A stretch of DNA of 64,000 nt from Pseudooceanicola spongiae (GCF_014899185.1 NZ_CP045201.1:3139501-3203500), one strand, 5' to 3'; positions 41,089 to 52,933 are shown, counted from the stretch's first letter. Numbers and translations: made by a program. Notes: a model not told the origin generated them from the letters alone.

Positions 41089-42543
41089 TTAGTTCGTCTT
41101 GAAATCGGCCATCATCGCCTCTTGGGCGGTGACAGCTTCGGCCCGGCCCGACGCGAGGTCGATCCAGGGTTGTATTTCGCTCTTGGCGGTGTCGGGCAGG
41201 GCGGAAAGTTCGTCCAGCGCCTCGCTCAGCTGACCGTCGCGCAACTTGCCCTCGGCCCGCGACAGGATCGCGTCCGGGTCGTTGCCTTCGCGCGGGTTCA
41301 ACGACCGCGCGCCCAGCTGGTTCTTGAGGAACGACACCACCGACGACGTATCGCCATTGTCGCGCGTCACCGCCAGCGCCTTGCGGGCATACTCGGGGAA
41401 CTCGTCGCGCAGGCGGGCCATCGTGGCGACACCGGCGGCCGCGTGGCTGTCCAGCGGTGCCGGAATCTCGATCCCCAGATCCGCCAGCGTCTGGATCGGC
41501 GCCTCATAGGGGTCGCCCGCATCCAGCGACGACCCGATCCGCACGAGCGACGCGCGGATCTGCGTTTCGCGCGCCGTATTCGCCGCGTCGGCCTTCATCT
41601 CCTGCGACTGCGCGATCATGTCCTCGATCTCGCTCCGCTGGTCCTGCATCGCCTGTTGCAGCTTGGTCAGCTCGCCCTCATAGGCCTTGATCGCCTGATC
41701 CGAGACGCCCGTTTCAACAGGGCGCTTTTCGATCGCGGTCAGACGCGAGGTCAGGTTCGACAGGCTGGCGGCGTTCTGATCGGTGGCAGAGGACACATCC
41801 GCAACGCTGGATTTCAGCGCCGCCAGATCGCTGCCAAGGCTCTCAAGCCCCGACAGATCCGGCTCTGCCGTCACGCGCGACTGCAATTCGGCAATGGTGC
41901 GGGTGTTCTGGGCAAGGGCCGCAGACTGCTCCTCAACCTTGGTGCGCAGGTCCGCCGTGCCGCCGCCGCTCATGAACGGTGCGCCATCGGGATAGAGCGC
42001 CAGCGCCAGACCAAAGCCCAGCCCTGCCGCGATCACACCGCCCAGCAGCGCCGGAAAGAAGCCACCGCGCTTGACGACGACCCGTTCGACAACACGCTCG
42101 GCCGCGGGTTCAGCCGCACTCTTGGCCTTATTAGCGGCGGGTTTCGCCTTGCTGGAGGGGATGCTGCTCGCCATCACCGGCGCGGCATCCGCCGCATCTG
42201 TCTCACTGTCGCTGTCGCGCTCGGCCCCGAAGGTGGCGGCGTCGCTCTCGTCCATGGTGCGGGGATCATGGGTGGGGGCCGCCAGATCTGTGTCACCGGA
42301 GGTGGCCGTGATTGCAGCCTTCGCGGGGGCCCGTTCGATCGGCGCATCGCGCGGATCATGCAGCGGCGCGCGCAGGCTCACCTGTTCGGCCAGCGCTGTC
42401 TCGTCCGCCTCGGGAACCGCCTCGACCTCAGAGGCACCCTCGTGCACATCCTCGGCAGGCGCCGCCGTAGGGGCTGCGCTGGTATCGGCCACAGTCGGAG
42501 CAATCCCGGCCTTGTCTGTCTTGTCGTCGGTCTTCTTGGCCAC
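41089..42543 (-). CDS. COG4223 mitofilin-like membrane protein
   Basis: A 484-residue protein starting at GTG 42541-42543. It has a low-complexity acidic/alanine-rich N-terminus (about 1-150), a single membrane helix (about 160-185, ALLGGVIAAGLGFGLALAL) and a long coiled-coil-rich C-terminal region. This is the alphaproteobacterial COG4223/mitofilin-related layout, always between hemD and the HemY-like gene; homologues of mitochondrial Mic60 affect inner-membrane shape. A membrane-organising role is the best supported idea, not haem chemistry. Confidence 0.85.
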   Translation of the reverse strand: MAKKTDDKTDKAGIAPTVADTSAAPTAAPAEDVHEGASEVEAVPEADETALAEQVSLRAPLHDPRDAPIERAPAKAAITATSGDTDLAAPTHDPRTMDESDAATFGAERDSDSETDAADAAPVMASSIPSSKAKPAANKAKSAAEPAAERVVERVVVKRGGFFPALLGGVIAAGLGFGLALALYPDGAPFMSGGGTADLRTKVEEQSAALAQNTRTIAELQSRVTAEPDLSGLESLGSDLAALKSSVADVSSATDQNAASLSNLTSRLTAIEKRPVETGVSDQAIKAYEGELTKLQQAMQDQRSEIEDMIAQSQEMKADAANTARETQIRASLVRIGSSLDAGDPYEAPIQTLADLGIEIPAPLDSHAAAGVATMARLRDEFPEYARKALAVTRDNGDTSSVVSFLKNQLGARSLNPREGNDPDAILSRAEGKLRDGQLSEALDELSALPDTAKSEIQPWIDLASGRAEAVTAQEAMMADFKTN

Positions 42544-42592
42544 GGATCAATCCTCTTCGATTCTCAAATAACGCAGCAAATACACTGGCAGC

Positions 42593-43321
42593 TTAGCCGC
42601 CACCCCCACGCGTCTCAAGTTGATGCGCTGCGGCGATAAGTCCAGTTATCACACCTAGCATTGTTTCGCCGCTGGGGTGGGCGGCAATTTCGACACGCTT
42701 GGTTTCCAAACCTTCAATCTCAGGGGAAATCATCGGACTGATCGCCGCGATGAGCAAGGGCGCATCGCCCCGCCAGGCCTGCGCAAACAGTCGCGCCGAA
42801 CCGGGTGAGTATAATGGCGCCACTATCGGCGCGGCCCCCGCCATCGCTGCCAGAGCCTGCGGCGTCAGGGGGCGGGGCTGCTGGCGATAGGCCTCGACCC
42901 CCTGTGCGTTCAGGCCCGCGGCGCGCAAATCTGCCGCCAGATCACCGCGATGCTGCGCGCCACGCAGGTGCAACAGCGGCTGGCGTGGGGTGTCGCGCAG
43001 GATCAGCGCCCTGAGGTCATTCGCATCGCCATCAGCGGAAATCGCCTCATGACCAGCGGCTCGGGCGAGGTCTGCCGTCGCATTGCCCACGCAATAGGCA
43101 CGCCGCGCGCCCCCCCTCCAGGCCCGCACGCCGTTGCGCGAGGTGAAGATCAGCGCGCTGTCGACGTCACGCCGCGCGATCTCCTCCAGCGCGGCCACAT
43201 CGAACAGCACCTCCTGCAACGGCGAGATCACACAGCGCACATTGCTGGCACGCGCCGCGATATCTTCCGCCAGACGCTGCGCCTCGGCCTCGGGCCGGGT
43301 GATCAAGACCACGGGTTGCAT
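42593..43321 (-). CDS. hemD: Uroporphyrinogen-III synthase
   Basis: A 242-residue HemD with the expected N-terminal [14 protein letters not shown] strand, FTSRNGVRA loop and two-lobe length. The enzyme closes hydroxymethylbilane to uroporphyrinogen III in haem, sirohaem, cobalamin and bacteriochlorophyll synthesis. The ATG at 43319-43321 follows an AGGGGG site. It is divergent from tsaD, and heads the three-gene operon with the mitofilin-like and HemY-like genes. Confidence 0.88.
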   Translation of the reverse strand: MQPVVLITRPEAEAQRLAEDIAARASNVRCVISPLQEVLFDVAALEEIARRDVDSALIFTSRNGVRAWRGGARRAYCVGNATADLARAAGHEAISADGDANDLRALILRDTPRQPLLHLRGAQHRGDLAADLRAAGLNAQGVEAYRQQPRPLTPQALAAMAGAAPIVAPLYSPGSARLFAQAWRGDAPLLIAAISPMISPEIEGLETKRVEIAAHPSGETMLGVITGLIAAAHQLETRGGGG

Positions 43322-43426
43322 GCCGTCCCCCTTTTGCGCCGCCCTGCACAGCAGATCCGCTGGCAGAGTTGTTTGCACGCTGTCGCGGTGTTACCTGCCC
43401 CTCAGGATTTTCGCAACGGACCGGCC

Positions 43427-44518
43427 ATGACCCAAGACCTGATCTTCCTCGGCATCGAAAGCAGCTGTGACGATACCGGCGCCGCTGTCCTGCGCGGCCA
43501 GCCCGGGACCGCCCACGTGCTGTCGTCGGTCGTTGTCGGCCAGAACGACCTGCACGCGGCCTTCGGTGGCGTCGTGCCGGAAATCGCCGCCCGTGCGCAT
43601 GCCGAAAAGCTCGACACCTGCGTGATCGAGGCGCTGGCGCAGGCCGGACTCACCCTGGCGCAGGTTGACGCCATTGCTGTCACCGCGGGCCCCGGCCTGA
43701 TCGGAGGGGTCCTGTCCGGCGTCATGTGCGCCAAGGGGCTGGCCGTCGCGACAGGCAAGCCGCTGATCGGGGTCAACCACCTCGCCGGTCATGCGCTGAC
43801 GCCGCGCCTGACCGATGGCATCGCCTTTCCCTACCTGATGCTGCTGGTCTCGGGTGGGCACTGCCAGTTCCTTATGGTGCGCGGCCCGCAGGATTTCACC
43901 CGCCTCGGCGGCACCATCGACGACGCCCCGGGCGAGGCCTTCGACAAGACCGCCCGCCTGCTGGCGCTGCCCCAGCCCGGCGGCCCCTCGGTCGAGGCCG
44001 AAGCGCTGAAGGGCGACCCCAAACGCTTTCCCTTCCCCCGCCCCCTACTGGACCGCGAGGGCTGTGACATGAGCTTTTCCGGCCTGAAAACCGCCCTTCT
44101 GCGCACCCGCGACAGCGTCATGGACGGCGATGCCCTGCGCATCGGCGACCGCGCCGACCTCTGCGCCGGGTTTCAGGCCGCCGTCGTCGACGTGCTGCGC
44201 GAAAAGACCCGCCGCGCGCTGGCGCTCTACCTCGCCGAGTCGCCAGCCCAGCCGACCCTCGCCGTCGCTGGAGGCGTCGCCGCCAACACCGCGATCCGCA
44301 CCGCCCTGATGGATCTCTGTGCCGAGACGGGAACCACCTTCACCGCCCCGCCGTTGGCCCTGTGTACCGACAACGCCGCGATGATCGCCTACGCGGGGAT
44401 TGAGCGGTTTGCCCTGGGAGAGGTGGACGACATGACCCTGATGGCCCGCCCGCGCTGGCCCCTCGACACCGCCAGCCCGTCGATGCTCGGCAGTGGCAAG
44501 AAAGGCGCCAAGGCATGA
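43427..44518 (+). CDS. tsaD: tRNA threonylcarbamoyladenosine synthase subunit TsaD
   Basis: A 363-residue TsaD (ASKHA fold). Visible are the N-terminal IESSCDDT (10-17), the metal histidines H118 and H122 (NHLAGH), VSGGHCQFL and the DTGPFDK-like [11 protein letters not shown]. It transfers the threonylcarbamoyl group to A37 of ANN-decoding tRNAs together with TsaB and TsaE; tsaE is encoded 12.6 kb downstream in the same window. The stop overlaps the gpsA start (ATGA). Confidence 0.96.
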   Translation: MTQDLIFLGIESSCDDTGAAVLRGQPGTAHVLSSVVVGQNDLHAAFGGVVPEIAARAHAEKLDTCVIEALAQAGLTLAQVDAIAVTAGPGLIGGVLSGVMCAKGLAVATGKPLIGVNHLAGHALTPRLTDGIAFPYLMLLVSGGHCQFLMVRGPQDFTRLGGTIDDAPGEAFDKTARLLALPQPGGPSVEAEALKGDPKRFPFPRPLLDREGCDMSFSGLKTALLRTRDSVMDGDALRIGDRADLCAGFQAAVVDVLREKTRRALALYLAESPAQPTLAVAGGVAANTAIRTALMDLCAETGTTFTAPPLALCTDNAAMIAYAGIERFALGEVDDMTLMARPRWPLDTASPSMLGSGKKGAKA

Positions 44519-45480
44519 TCTCCGTTCTTGGGGCAGGGGCCTTCGGCACCGCGCTCGCCGTCTCGATGCAGCGCGAAAGCGACGCGCGCACCGTCTGGCT
44601 CTGGGGCCGCAACGCCGACGTGATGGCCCAGATGCAAGCAAGCCGCGAAACCCCGCGCCTGCCCGGCGTCAGCCTGCCGGACGGGCTGACCTGTGCGTCG
44701 GACATGGCCTCGCTGCCAGCGCACGGCCCCATCCTGCTGGCCACCCCGATGCAGACCCTGCGCGCCCTGTTGACCACCCACGCGGCGCAGCTTTCGCACC
44801 GCACGCTGGTGATCTGCTGCAAGGGGATCGAGCTGTCGAGCGGCCTGCGCGCCTCTGAAGTGCTGGCCGAGGTGCTGCCCGACGCGACCCCCGCCACTCT
44901 GACCGGACCCAGCTTTGCCGCCGATATCGCGCGCGGCCTGCCGACCGCCCTGACGCTGGCCTGCGGCGACGCCAATTGCGCTGAAACCCTGCAAAATCAG
45001 CTCTCTACCCACAGCCTGCGGCTCTATAGCTCGACCGATATCATCGGCGCAGAGCTTGGCGGCGCGCTGAAAAACGTCATCGCCATCGCCTGCGGTGCCG
45101 CCATCGGCGCGGGTCTGGGTGAGAGCGCCCGCGCCGCCCTGCTGACCCGCGGCTACGCGGAAATGCAGCGTATGGCCGCCGCCCTCGGCGCCCAGCCCGA
45201 AACCCTCGCCGGGCTGTCGGGCTTCGGCGATCTGACGCTGACCTGCACGTCAGAGCAATCGCGCAACTACCGCTTCGGCGCCTCCATCGGGCGGGGCGAG
45301 GCCTTTGATCCCGCCGTCACGGTTGAGGGCGCGGCCACCGCCCGTGCCACCCATGACGTCGCCAAACGCCTCAACCTCGACATGCCCATCACCGCCGTTG
45401 TCACCGGTCTGGTCGAGGCGCGTCTTGACGTCGCCACCGCGATGGACATGCTGCTGTCACGACCGCTGAAAAAGGAATGA
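44515..45480 (+). CDS. gpsA: Glycerol-3-phosphate dehydrogenase [NAD(P)+]
   Basis: A 321-residue GpsA with the dinucleotide loop [10 protein letters not shown] at the N-terminus, the catalytic KGIE region and [18 protein letters not shown] with the active lysine. It makes sn-glycerol-3-phosphate for phospholipid synthesis. The ATG overlaps the tsaD stop. Placement tsaD-gpsA-yciI-EVE is a common alphaproteobacterial order. Confidence 0.96.
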   Translation: MISVLGAGAFGTALAVSMQRESDARTVWLWGRNADVMAQMQASRETPRLPGVSLPDGLTCASDMASLPAHGPILLATPMQTLRALLTTHAAQLSHRTLVICCKGIELSSGLRASEVLAEVLPDATPATLTGPSFAADIARGLPTALTLACGDANCAETLQNQLSTHSLRLYSSTDIIGAELGGALKNVIAIACGAAIGAGLGESARAALLTRGYAEMQRMAAALGAQPETLAGLSGFGDLTLTCTSEQSRNYRFGASIGRGEAFDPAVTVEGAATARATHDVAKRLNLDMPITAVVTGLVEARLDVATAMDMLLSRPLKKE

Positions 45481-45484
45481 CCCG

Positions 45485-45757
45485 ATGCCCTTCGTCATGA
45501 TCGCCCGCGACAAACCCGACTCCCTTTCCCTGCGTATGGCCACCCGCGACGCGCACCTCGCTTATGCCGAGGACACCGGCGTCGTGATGTTCGGCGGCCC
45601 GCTGCTGTCGGATGAGGGCGAGATGCGCGGCTCCATGGCCGTGCTCGACGTGGCGGACCGCGCCGCAGCGCTGGAGTGGTCGAAAAACGACCCCTACGCC
45701 AAGGCCGGCCTGTTCTCCGACGTCGAAATCTCGGCGTGGAAGCGGGTCATGGGCTGA
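45485..45757 (+). CDS. YciI-family protein
   Basis: A 90-residue YciI-like protein: short alpha/beta ferredoxin-like fold with the family pattern RDAHLAYAEDTG, FGGPLLSDEGEMRGSMAVLD and WSKNDPYAKAGLF. The invariant histidine and aspartate are present. Function is unproven; a small-molecule hydrolase or binding role is suggested for the family. It starts 4 bp after gpsA and its stop overlaps the next start (TGATG). Confidence 0.88.
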   Translation: MPFVMIARDKPDSLSLRMATRDAHLAYAEDTGVVMFGGPLLSDEGEMRGSMAVLDVADRAAALEWSKNDPYAKAGLFSDVEISAWKRVMG

Positions 45758-46179
45758 TGCGCTACTGGCTGTTCAAGACCGAACCCGGCACCTGGGGCTG
45801 GGACGATCAGCTGGCCAAGGGCGACGCGGGCGAGGAATGGGGCGGCGTGCGCAACTATCAGGCCCGCAATTTCATGCGCGAAATGGCTCTGGGCGACCGG
45901 GGCTTTTTCTATCACTCGGTGCACGAAAAGCGCGTCGTCGGCATCGTCGAGGTCTGCGCCACCTCGCACCCCGACAGCACGACCGACGATGCCCGCTGGG
46001 ACTGCGTCGACATCAAAGCAGTGCGTTCGTTCACGACGCCCGTCACGCTGGACCAGATCAAGGACGACCGGCGCCTTGCCGACATGATCCTCGTGAAAAA
46101 CTCCCGCCTCTCTGTGCAGCCGGTCACCCCCGAGGAATGGCAGCGCGTCTGCGACATGGGCCAGACCGACCCGGACTGA
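45757..46179 (+). CDS. EVE-domain protein
   Basis: A 140-residue EVE domain (PUA-like): starts MRYWLFKTEPGTWGWDD with the conserved YWLFKTEP, then GVRNYQARNFMREM and FYHS. The family binds modified bases in RNA or DNA and is often a stand-alone reader near core genes. The start shares the A of the YciI stop (TGATG). Confidence 0.93.
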   Translation: MRYWLFKTEPGTWGWDDQLAKGDAGEEWGGVRNYQARNFMREMALGDRGFFYHSVHEKRVVGIVEVCATSHPDSTTDDARWDCVDIKAVRSFTTPVTLDQIKDDRRLADMILVKNSRLSVQPVTPEEWQRVCDMGQTDPD

Positions 46180-46813
46180 CACAGCCCTTCGGCACAGACA
46201 GAGACGTAGATCCCAACGCCAGACCCGTCTCCACCCCAAACCGAAGTTCCGCCTGCAAACGCAACACCCCCACACAAACAGCGGCGGCGACGTGCCCCTC
46301 TGGGGGACACGTCGCACGGCGTTTTGCGGACGCACCAAAACGCTCTGCCGAATTTAAACGGAGAGTCGGCCTGACCCGTTACCCTCCGTCACCCCACGTG
46401 CTCCCTAAGCACCACACGTGTATCTGATCTGAAAGGTCCGGGCCTACATAGCCGTGAAACCTTGATACCTCGGCCGTCTCCATATAGCAAATTCGGAATA
46501 CATAGAATGTGACCCATTTCCGAAAGGTTTTGGTAACCTCGACTCCCTCTCAGGCTGTCCCAACATGCGGAACGGTATGGAGTTCGGCGCCGCAATCCTT
46601 GCTGCAACGCAGCGAAAATGCGCCATTTTCCCGCTGAAAACCCTCTAAATCCCGAAATGCATGCCATTTCCGGCAAAACTCCATGACAAAGTGCCGCACC
46701 TCAAGGCAGTCTGGTGCCATGTAGCGTCACACGCTGCACGCGACCCAACTGAACATAACGGGGGACCGATCCGGCCCTGACCGGAGGGGACCCCCGAAAA
46801 AAAGGGGGAAGTC
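46180..46813. other. Region without recognisable gene upstream of the stress-protein operon
   Basis: About 630 bp between the EVE gene and the universal stress protein. No open frame with a family signature was seen. The repeated hexamer CATTTCCG occurs at about 46513 and 46661. The segment near the operon is GC-rich with nested inverted repeats just before the stress-protein start. Confidence 0.5.
46791..46808 (+). promoter_or_regulatory. Hairpin overlapping the uspA ribosome-binding site
   Basis: CCCCC (46791-46795) pairs with GGGGG (46804-46808), separated by an A-rich loop GAAAAAAA. The 3' arm is the ribosome-binding sequence itself, 5 bp from the ATG, so folding would block translation. 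A second inverted repeat lies just upstream. Whether any signal opens it is unknown. Confidence 0.5.
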
Positions 46814-47248
46814 ATGTCCAAGGAAATATTCGTCGTGGCCTATGAGGGCGCGGACGACAGCACGCTGCTCAACTACGCCATCGAACGGGCGCGAAAAGAG
46901 GATGCGACGCTACATATCGTCCATGTCCTCGAATGGTCGCCCTATACATTCCTCACCCCGCAGGAAGTCGAGGAACGCCACACCCGCCGCAAGCATGAAA
47001 TGACGCGCGCCCGTGAGGCGATCATCGAGCCCGCCATCGCCATTGCCACCGCCGCCGGTGTCGAGGCGACCGGCGAGATGCGCTATGGTCAGGTGGTTGA
47101 GCTGATCGCCGCCACGGCCACCGCCAAGGGGGCCGCGATGATCTTTGTCGGGCGCTCGGGCTCCAATTCGATTTCGGCCCGTGTCTTCGGATCGGTCCCG
47201 CTGGGGCTGGCGCAGATTGCGCCCGTGCCCACCGTCATCGTCCCCTGA
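46814..47248 (+). CDS. Universal stress protein (UspA family)
   Basis: A 144-residue UspA domain. The N-terminal VVAYEGADDS strand and loop, and the late nucleotide-binding motif MIFVGRSGSNSISARVFGSVP (G-2x-G-9x-GS pattern) suggest ATP or AMP binding. Gene directly upstream of a sodium-coupled symporter, 18 bp apart; such pairings often let the Usp protein modulate its transporter partner. The leader contains a hairpin over the ribosome-binding site. Confidence 0.92.
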   Translation: MSKEIFVVAYEGADDSTLLNYAIERARKEDATLHIVHVLEWSPYTFLTPQEVEERHTRRKHEMTRAREAIIEPAIAIATAAGVEATGEMRYGQVVELIAATATAKGAAMIFVGRSGSNSISARVFGSVPLGLAQIAPVPTVIVP

Positions 47249-47266
47249 ACAGAAAGGCCGACCCTC

Positions 47267-48808
<1,542 letters not shown>

Positions 48809-48826
48809 GGCTTGCGGCAAAAAACG

Positions 48827-48858
48827 AAAGGCCCCGCATTATCTGCGGGGCCTTTTTT
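48827..48858. terminator. Bidirectional Rho-independent terminator
   Basis: AAAGGCCCCGC-ATTATCT-GCGGGGCCTTT hairpin with T-runs in both directions, between the symporter and the convergent ahcY. Confidence 0.93.
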
Positions 48859-48887
48859 ATGTCCAACGGGGCAGGTGGCCCCGAGGA

Positions 48888-50282
48888 TCAGTAGCGGTAG
48901 TGTTCCGGCTTGAACGGGCCATCCGGCGTGACACCGATATAGGCCGCCTGCTCCGGGGTCAGCTTGGTCAGCTTGGCACCGACGCGCGCCAGGTGCAGGG
49001 CTGCAACCTTCTCGTCCAGATGCTTGGGCAGAACGTAGACTTCGTTCTTGTACTGGTCGCCCTTGGTCCACAGCTCGATCTGCGCCAGCGTCTGGTTGGT
49101 GAAGGACGCCGACATCACGAAGGACGGGTGGCCGGTGGCATTGCCGAGGTTCAGCAGACGCCCCTCGGACAGCAGGATGATGCGGGCGCCCGAAGGCATC
49201 TCGATCATGTCCACCTGGTCCTTGATGTTGGTCCACTTGTGGTTCTTCAGGCTGGCGACCTGGATCTCGTTGTCGAAGTGACCGATGTTGCCGACAATCG
49301 CCATATCCTTCATCGCGCGCATATGCTCGATCCGGATGATGTCCTTGTTGCCGGTGGTGGTGATGAAGATGTCGGCGCTATCGACGACCTCTTCCAGCAG
49401 AACCACCTCAAACCCGTCCATCGCGGCCTGAAGCGCACAGATCGGATCGGCCTCGGTCACTTTCACACGCGCGCCAGCCCCCGACAGCGACGCCGCCGAG
49501 CCTTTGCCCACATCGCCGTAACCGCAAACGACGGCAACCTTGCCGGCCATCATGGTGTCAGTGGCGCGGCGGATACCGTCGACCAGCGATTCCTTGCAGC
49601 CGTACTTGTTGTCGAACTTCGACTTGGTGACGGAGTCGTTCACGTTGATCGCAGGGAAGGGCAGGTGGCCGCTTTTCTGCAGTTCATAGAGACGGTGCAC
49701 ACCCGTGGTGGTTTCTTCCGAAACACCCTGAATGGCCTCGCGCTGCTTGGTGAACCAGCCGGGCATGGCCGCCATACGCTTTTTGATCTGCGCGAAGAGG
49801 AAGGTTTCTTCCTCGCTCTGCGGGGTCTCGATCAGATCGGTTTCGCCGGCTTCGACGCGGGCACCGATCAGGATGTACATCGTGGCGTCGCCACCATCAT
49901 CCAGGATCAGGTTGCAGGTGCCTTCGGGGAAATCAAAGATCTTGTCGGCGTAGTCCCAATATTCTTCCAGCGTCTCGCCCTTGATGGCGAACACCGGCGT
50001 GCCGCCTTCGGCAATCGCCGCGGCAGCATGGTCCTGGGTCGAGAAGATGTTGCAGCTCGCCCAGCGAACCTCGGCCCCCAGAGCGACAAGCGTTTCGATC
50101 AGTACAGCCGTCTGGATCGTCATGTGAAGCGACCCGGCAATCCGCGCGCCCTTCAGGGGCTGAGCTTCGCCGAACTCCGAACGCAGCGCCATCAGGCCCG
50201 GCATTTCGGTCTCCGCGATGTCCAGTTCCTTCCGTCCGTAGGCGGCGAGGTTAATGTCCTTTACGATGTAGTCCTGGGTCAT
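48888..50282 (-). CDS. ahcY: Adenosylhomocysteinase
   Basis: A 464-residue AhcY. It has the NAD-binding [20 protein letters not shown], and the C-terminal KPEHYRY tail. It hydrolyses S-adenosylhomocysteine to homocysteine and adenosine, relieving product inhibition of methyltransferases. The start at ATG 50280-50282 follows AGGAGAACGG. No S-adenosylhomocysteine riboswitch was recognised in the 110 bp upstream. Confidence 0.97.
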   Translation of the reverse strand: MTQDYIVKDINLAAYGRKELDIAETEMPGLMALRSEFGEAQPLKGARIAGSLHMTIQTAVLIETLVALGAEVRWASCNIFSTQDHAAAAIAEGGTPVFAIKGETLEEYWDYADKIFDFPEGTCNLILDDGGDATMYILIGARVEAGETDLIETPQSEEETFLFAQIKKRMAAMPGWFTKQREAIQGVSEETTTGVHRLYELQKSGHLPFPAINVNDSVTKSKFDNKYGCKESLVDGIRRATDTMMAGKVAVVCGYGDVGKGSAASLSGAGARVKVTEADPICALQAAMDGFEVVLLEEVVDSADIFITTTGNKDIIRIEHMRAMKDMAIVGNIGHFDNEIQVASLKNHKWTNIKDQVDMIEMPSGARIILLSEGRLLNLGNATGHPSFVMSASFTNQTLAQIELWTKGDQYKNEVYVLPKHLDEKVAALHLARVGAKLTKLTPEQAAYIGVTPDGPFKPEHYRY

Positions 50283-50391
50283 GTAGTCCGTTCTCCTGGT
50301 GGGTCGGTCCCTAGCCGGGATATCAGTTGCCCGAAAGCTCGACAATGGCAGGTCCGGATATGTACCGCCACAGCATGACGAAGGTGTAAAC

Positions 50392-50985
50392 ATGAAGCAA
50401 GCCAGAGCATGGCAACGCATGTTGTCCGGGCGCAGGCTCGATTTGCTGGATCCGACGCCCTTCGACATCGAGATCGAGGATATCGCTCACGGTCTGGCCT
50501 TCGTGGCCCGCTGGAACGGTCAGACCCATGGCGACTATGCCTATTCCGTCGCCGAACATTCGCTGCTGGTGGATGCGCTGTTTTGCCGCCTCAACCCCGG
50601 TGCCAAAGCCGCAGAACGCCTCACCGCGCTGCTGCACGACGCCCCCGAATATGTGATCGGCGACATGATCTCGCCCGTGAAGGCCGCCATCGGGCCCGAA
50701 TATGACGTCCTCGACAAGCGCCTCGCCGCCGCGATCCACATCCGCTTCGGTCTGCCCGCGTCCACGCCCAAGACCCTCAAGACCCGCATCAAGAAGGCCG
50801 ACCGCGTCTCTGCCTGGATGGAGGCCACCCAGATCGCCGGGTTCTCGGAAGCCGAGGCGAGCAAGTTTTTCGGCCGCCCCGACGCCGCCGTGATCGACGG
50901 GCTGAGCATCGTTCTGCGCCCCGCCTCCGAGGTACGCGCCGATTTCACCGCCCAGCACGCCCACCTGATGGAGCAGATGACATGA
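50392..50985 (+). CDS. HD-domain phosphohydrolase (YfbR-like)
   Basis: A 197-residue HD-domain protein. The metal site is seen in SVAEHSLLV (histidine), LLHDAPEY (HD) and the later aspartate. It resembles the 5'-nucleotidase YfbR group and uncharacterised phosphohydrolases near ahcY. The ATG has a GAAGGTG site; the frame extends left to GTG 50299 without a matching site. The stop overlaps the GNAT start (ATGA). Confidence 0.85.
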   Translation: MKQARAWQRMLSGRRLDLLDPTPFDIEIEDIAHGLAFVARWNGQTHGDYAYSVAEHSLLVDALFCRLNPGAKAAERLTALLHDAPEYVIGDMISPVKAAIGPEYDVLDKRLAAAIHIRFGLPASTPKTLKTRIKKADRVSAWMEATQIAGFSEAEASKFFGRPDAAVIDGLSIVLRPASEVRADFTAQHAHLMEQMT

Positions 50986-51470
50986 CCACAATCCTCACCC
51001 GCCGCGCCGGGGTGCTCGACTGCGCCGCCCTCGCTGACCTGCTGAACGAGGTGATCGCGCAGGGTGGCACCACCGCCATGCTCGCCCCCGTGACGCGCGA
51101 TGATCTGGCTGCCTGGATGGCGCGCAGCGACCGCGCCGTCTGGACCCTGGCCGAGGACGAGGCAGGCACGCTGCTCGGCTTTCAATGGATCGAACCGCAC
51201 GCCCAGCACGGGGACAAGGTTGGCCAGATCGGCACCTATGCCCGCATCGGCAAGACCGGCCTCGGCATCGGCTCGGCACTGTTCGAGGCGACCAAGACCG
51301 GCGCGCGTGCCGAGGGCTATGCTTGGATCAACGCCGAGATCCGCGCCGACAACACCGGCGGGCTGATCTATTACCAGAGCCGTGGGTTTGAGGATTATGG
51401 CCGGATCAAGGACTACGCCCTGTCCGATGGCACCCACGTCGACAAGGTGCTCAAGCGCTACGATCTGTGA
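50982..51470 (+). CDS. GNAT-family N-acetyltransferase (PAT-like)
   Basis: A 162-residue GNAT domain of the phosphinothricin-acetyltransferase type. The acetyl-CoA loop is visible as GKTGLGIGSALF and the C-terminal pattern as NAEIRADNTGGLIYYQSRGF. Substrate is unknown; it is co-translated with the HD hydrolase. Confidence 0.85.
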   Translation: MTTILTRRAGVLDCAALADLLNEVIAQGGTTAMLAPVTRDDLAAWMARSDRAVWTLAEDEAGTLLGFQWIEPHAQHGDKVGQIGTYARIGKTGLGIGSALFEATKTGARAEGYAWINAEIRADNTGGLIYYQSRGFEDYGRIKDYALSDGTHVDKVLKRYDL

Positions 51471-51542
51471 GAGGCGCGATTTTCGCACCGTTCACTTACC
51501 GCCGGAATACCGACCGGATACCGACATCCCGATTTGGGGTAT

Positions 51543-52091
51543 TTAGCGGGGCGAACGCTTGGCCAGAATCCGTTGCAGGGTGCGGCGGTGCATGTTCAGC
51601 CGACGCGCCGTTTCGGACACGTTGCGATCACACAGCTCATAGACCCGCTGGATATGTTCCCAGCGCACCCGGTCCGCGCTCATCGGGTTTTCCGGCGGCG
51701 GGGGCAGGGCATCGCCAAGCGCCAGCAGGGCATTGGTGATATCCGTCGCATCCGTCGGCTTGGAGAGATAGTCCGTCGCGCCGATCTTGACCGCCGCCAC
51801 GGCAGTTGCAATCGCACCATAGCCGGTCAGCACAACCACCCGGCAATCGGGCCGCGTCTCGCGCAGAACCTCAACCACGTCGAGGCCGTTGCCATCCTCA
51901 AGCCTCAGATCACAAACGGCAAATCGCGGTGGGCGGGCCTTGGCCAGCGCCTTGCCTTCCGCGACCGAGCCTGCGGTCTGCACGTCAAATCCGCGCTTTT
52001 CCATGGCCTTGGCGAGGCGTTTCAGGAACGGCTCGTCATCATCGACAAGCAGCAAAGTCTTGTCGTCGCCGATATCCAACTGGTCATCCAT
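51543..52091 (-). CDS. regA: RegA/PrrA redox response regulator
   Basis: A 182-residue regulator. The receiver has the acidic pair D17-D18 (LLLVDDDEP), phospho-acceptor D61 (FAVCDLRLEDG), T89 and K111; a short proline linker leads to a Fis-type helix-turn-helix (VSETARRLNMHRRTLQRIL). This is the RegA/PrrA/ActR layout, which controls anaerobic, photosynthetic, nitrogen and carbon-fixation genes. ATG 52091 is chosen because its AGGAAGG site is correctly spaced, unlike the upstream GTG at 52100. It lies near the convergent-to-divergent regB gene and SCO1. Confidence 0.93.
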   Translation of the reverse strand: MDDQLDIGDDKTLLLVDDDEPFLKRLAKAMEKRGFDVQTAGSVAEGKALAKARPPRFAVCDLRLEDGNGLDVVEVLRETRPDCRVVVLTGYGAIATAVAAVKIGATDYLSKPTDATDITNALLALGDALPPPPENPMSADRVRWEHIQRVYELCDRNVSETARRLNMHRRTLQRILAKRSPR

Positions 52092-52197
52092 ATGCGCCAC
52101 GCCTTCCTAAATCGCGCGCGGTACTCCGACCTGCGGAGCAACGGCGCTTACCCTAAGGTAGTAAGCGCGATGTGCGCTGTCGTCAAACCTCTCGCCC

Positions 52198-52830
52198 TCA
52201 GGACGCAGCGTCGATAAAGCACGCCATTTGCGCCGCCATCTGCTCTGCGGAGAGGTCCCGGCGGTAGAAATCCGCAAGACCGCGCCCCGGGAACATGAGG
52301 TAAGAAAATGTCGAATGATCAACAAGATAGTAGTCCTTGTCCGCCGGATCTTCGGGGACGTTGATCTTGTAATAGCTGCGGTAGGCCTGGCTTGCGGCCC
52401 GCAGCTCTGCGTCACTTCCACTCAGGCCCAGCAGGCGCGGGTGCAGATAGTCGGTGAACTGCTTCAGGTGCTCGGGCGTGTCGCGGCCCGGGTCGACCGA
52501 GATGAAGACCGGCGTCACCTCTTTGCCCTGTTGTTCAAGGATTTCCACGGCTTGCACATTGCGCGAAAGATCCATCGGGCAGACATCCGGGCAGTAGGTA
52601 TAGCCGAAATAGATCAGCGTCGGCCCGGTGATCACATCCGCGTCAGTGACCGTCTTTCCGGTCTCGTCGACCAGCGTGAACGGCCCACCGATCTGCCCCG
52701 CTCCGCCCGCGACCGTCGTGCCCCGGCAAGCGGCAAAGGCATCCTGAGTGCCCTGCCGCGACGCATACCACAAGCCGCCGGTCAGCCCGACAATCGCAGC
52801 CACGGCGGCGATAGCGTATAGGCGCAACAT
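52198..52830 (-). CDS. prrC: SCO1/SenC/PrrC copper chaperone
   Basis: A 210-residue membrane-anchored SCO protein with an N-terminal helix (about 4-22), the thioredoxin-like FGYTYCPDVCP motif carrying copper-binding C80 and C84, and the third ligand H172 (LVDHSTFSY). It delivers copper to cytochrome oxidase and, in Rhodobacter, is linked to redox sensing by PrrB. The start at ATG 52828-52830 sits 103 bp from the divergent regB gene. Confidence 0.93.
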   Translation of the reverse strand: MLRLYAIAAVAAIVGLTGGLWYASRQGTQDAFAACRGTTVAGGAGQIGGPFTLVDETGKTVTDADVITGPTLIYFGYTYCPDVCPMDLSRNVQAVEILEQQGKEVTPVFISVDPGRDTPEHLKQFTDYLHPRLLGLSGSDAELRAASQAYRSYYKINVPEDPADKDYYLVDHSTFSYLMFPGRGLADFYRRDLSAEQMAAQMACFIDAAS

Positions 52831-52933
52831 ATGGGCCTTCCTCACTTGCGATTGCCTGATGGTGGTACAACACCTATCAATCAGGGCACCAAATGCAATG
52901 TGACGCGTTGCGCCAAACCGCAAAAGGCCGCCC

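Noticed and set aside
46389..46676. Open frame of 95 codons upstream of uspA
   Set aside because: No ribosome-binding site or similarity; composition unlike neighbours.
50283..50391. Possible SAH or SAM riboswitch before ahcY
   Set aside because: The conserved core sequences of these riboswitch classes were not found in the short divergent intergenic region.
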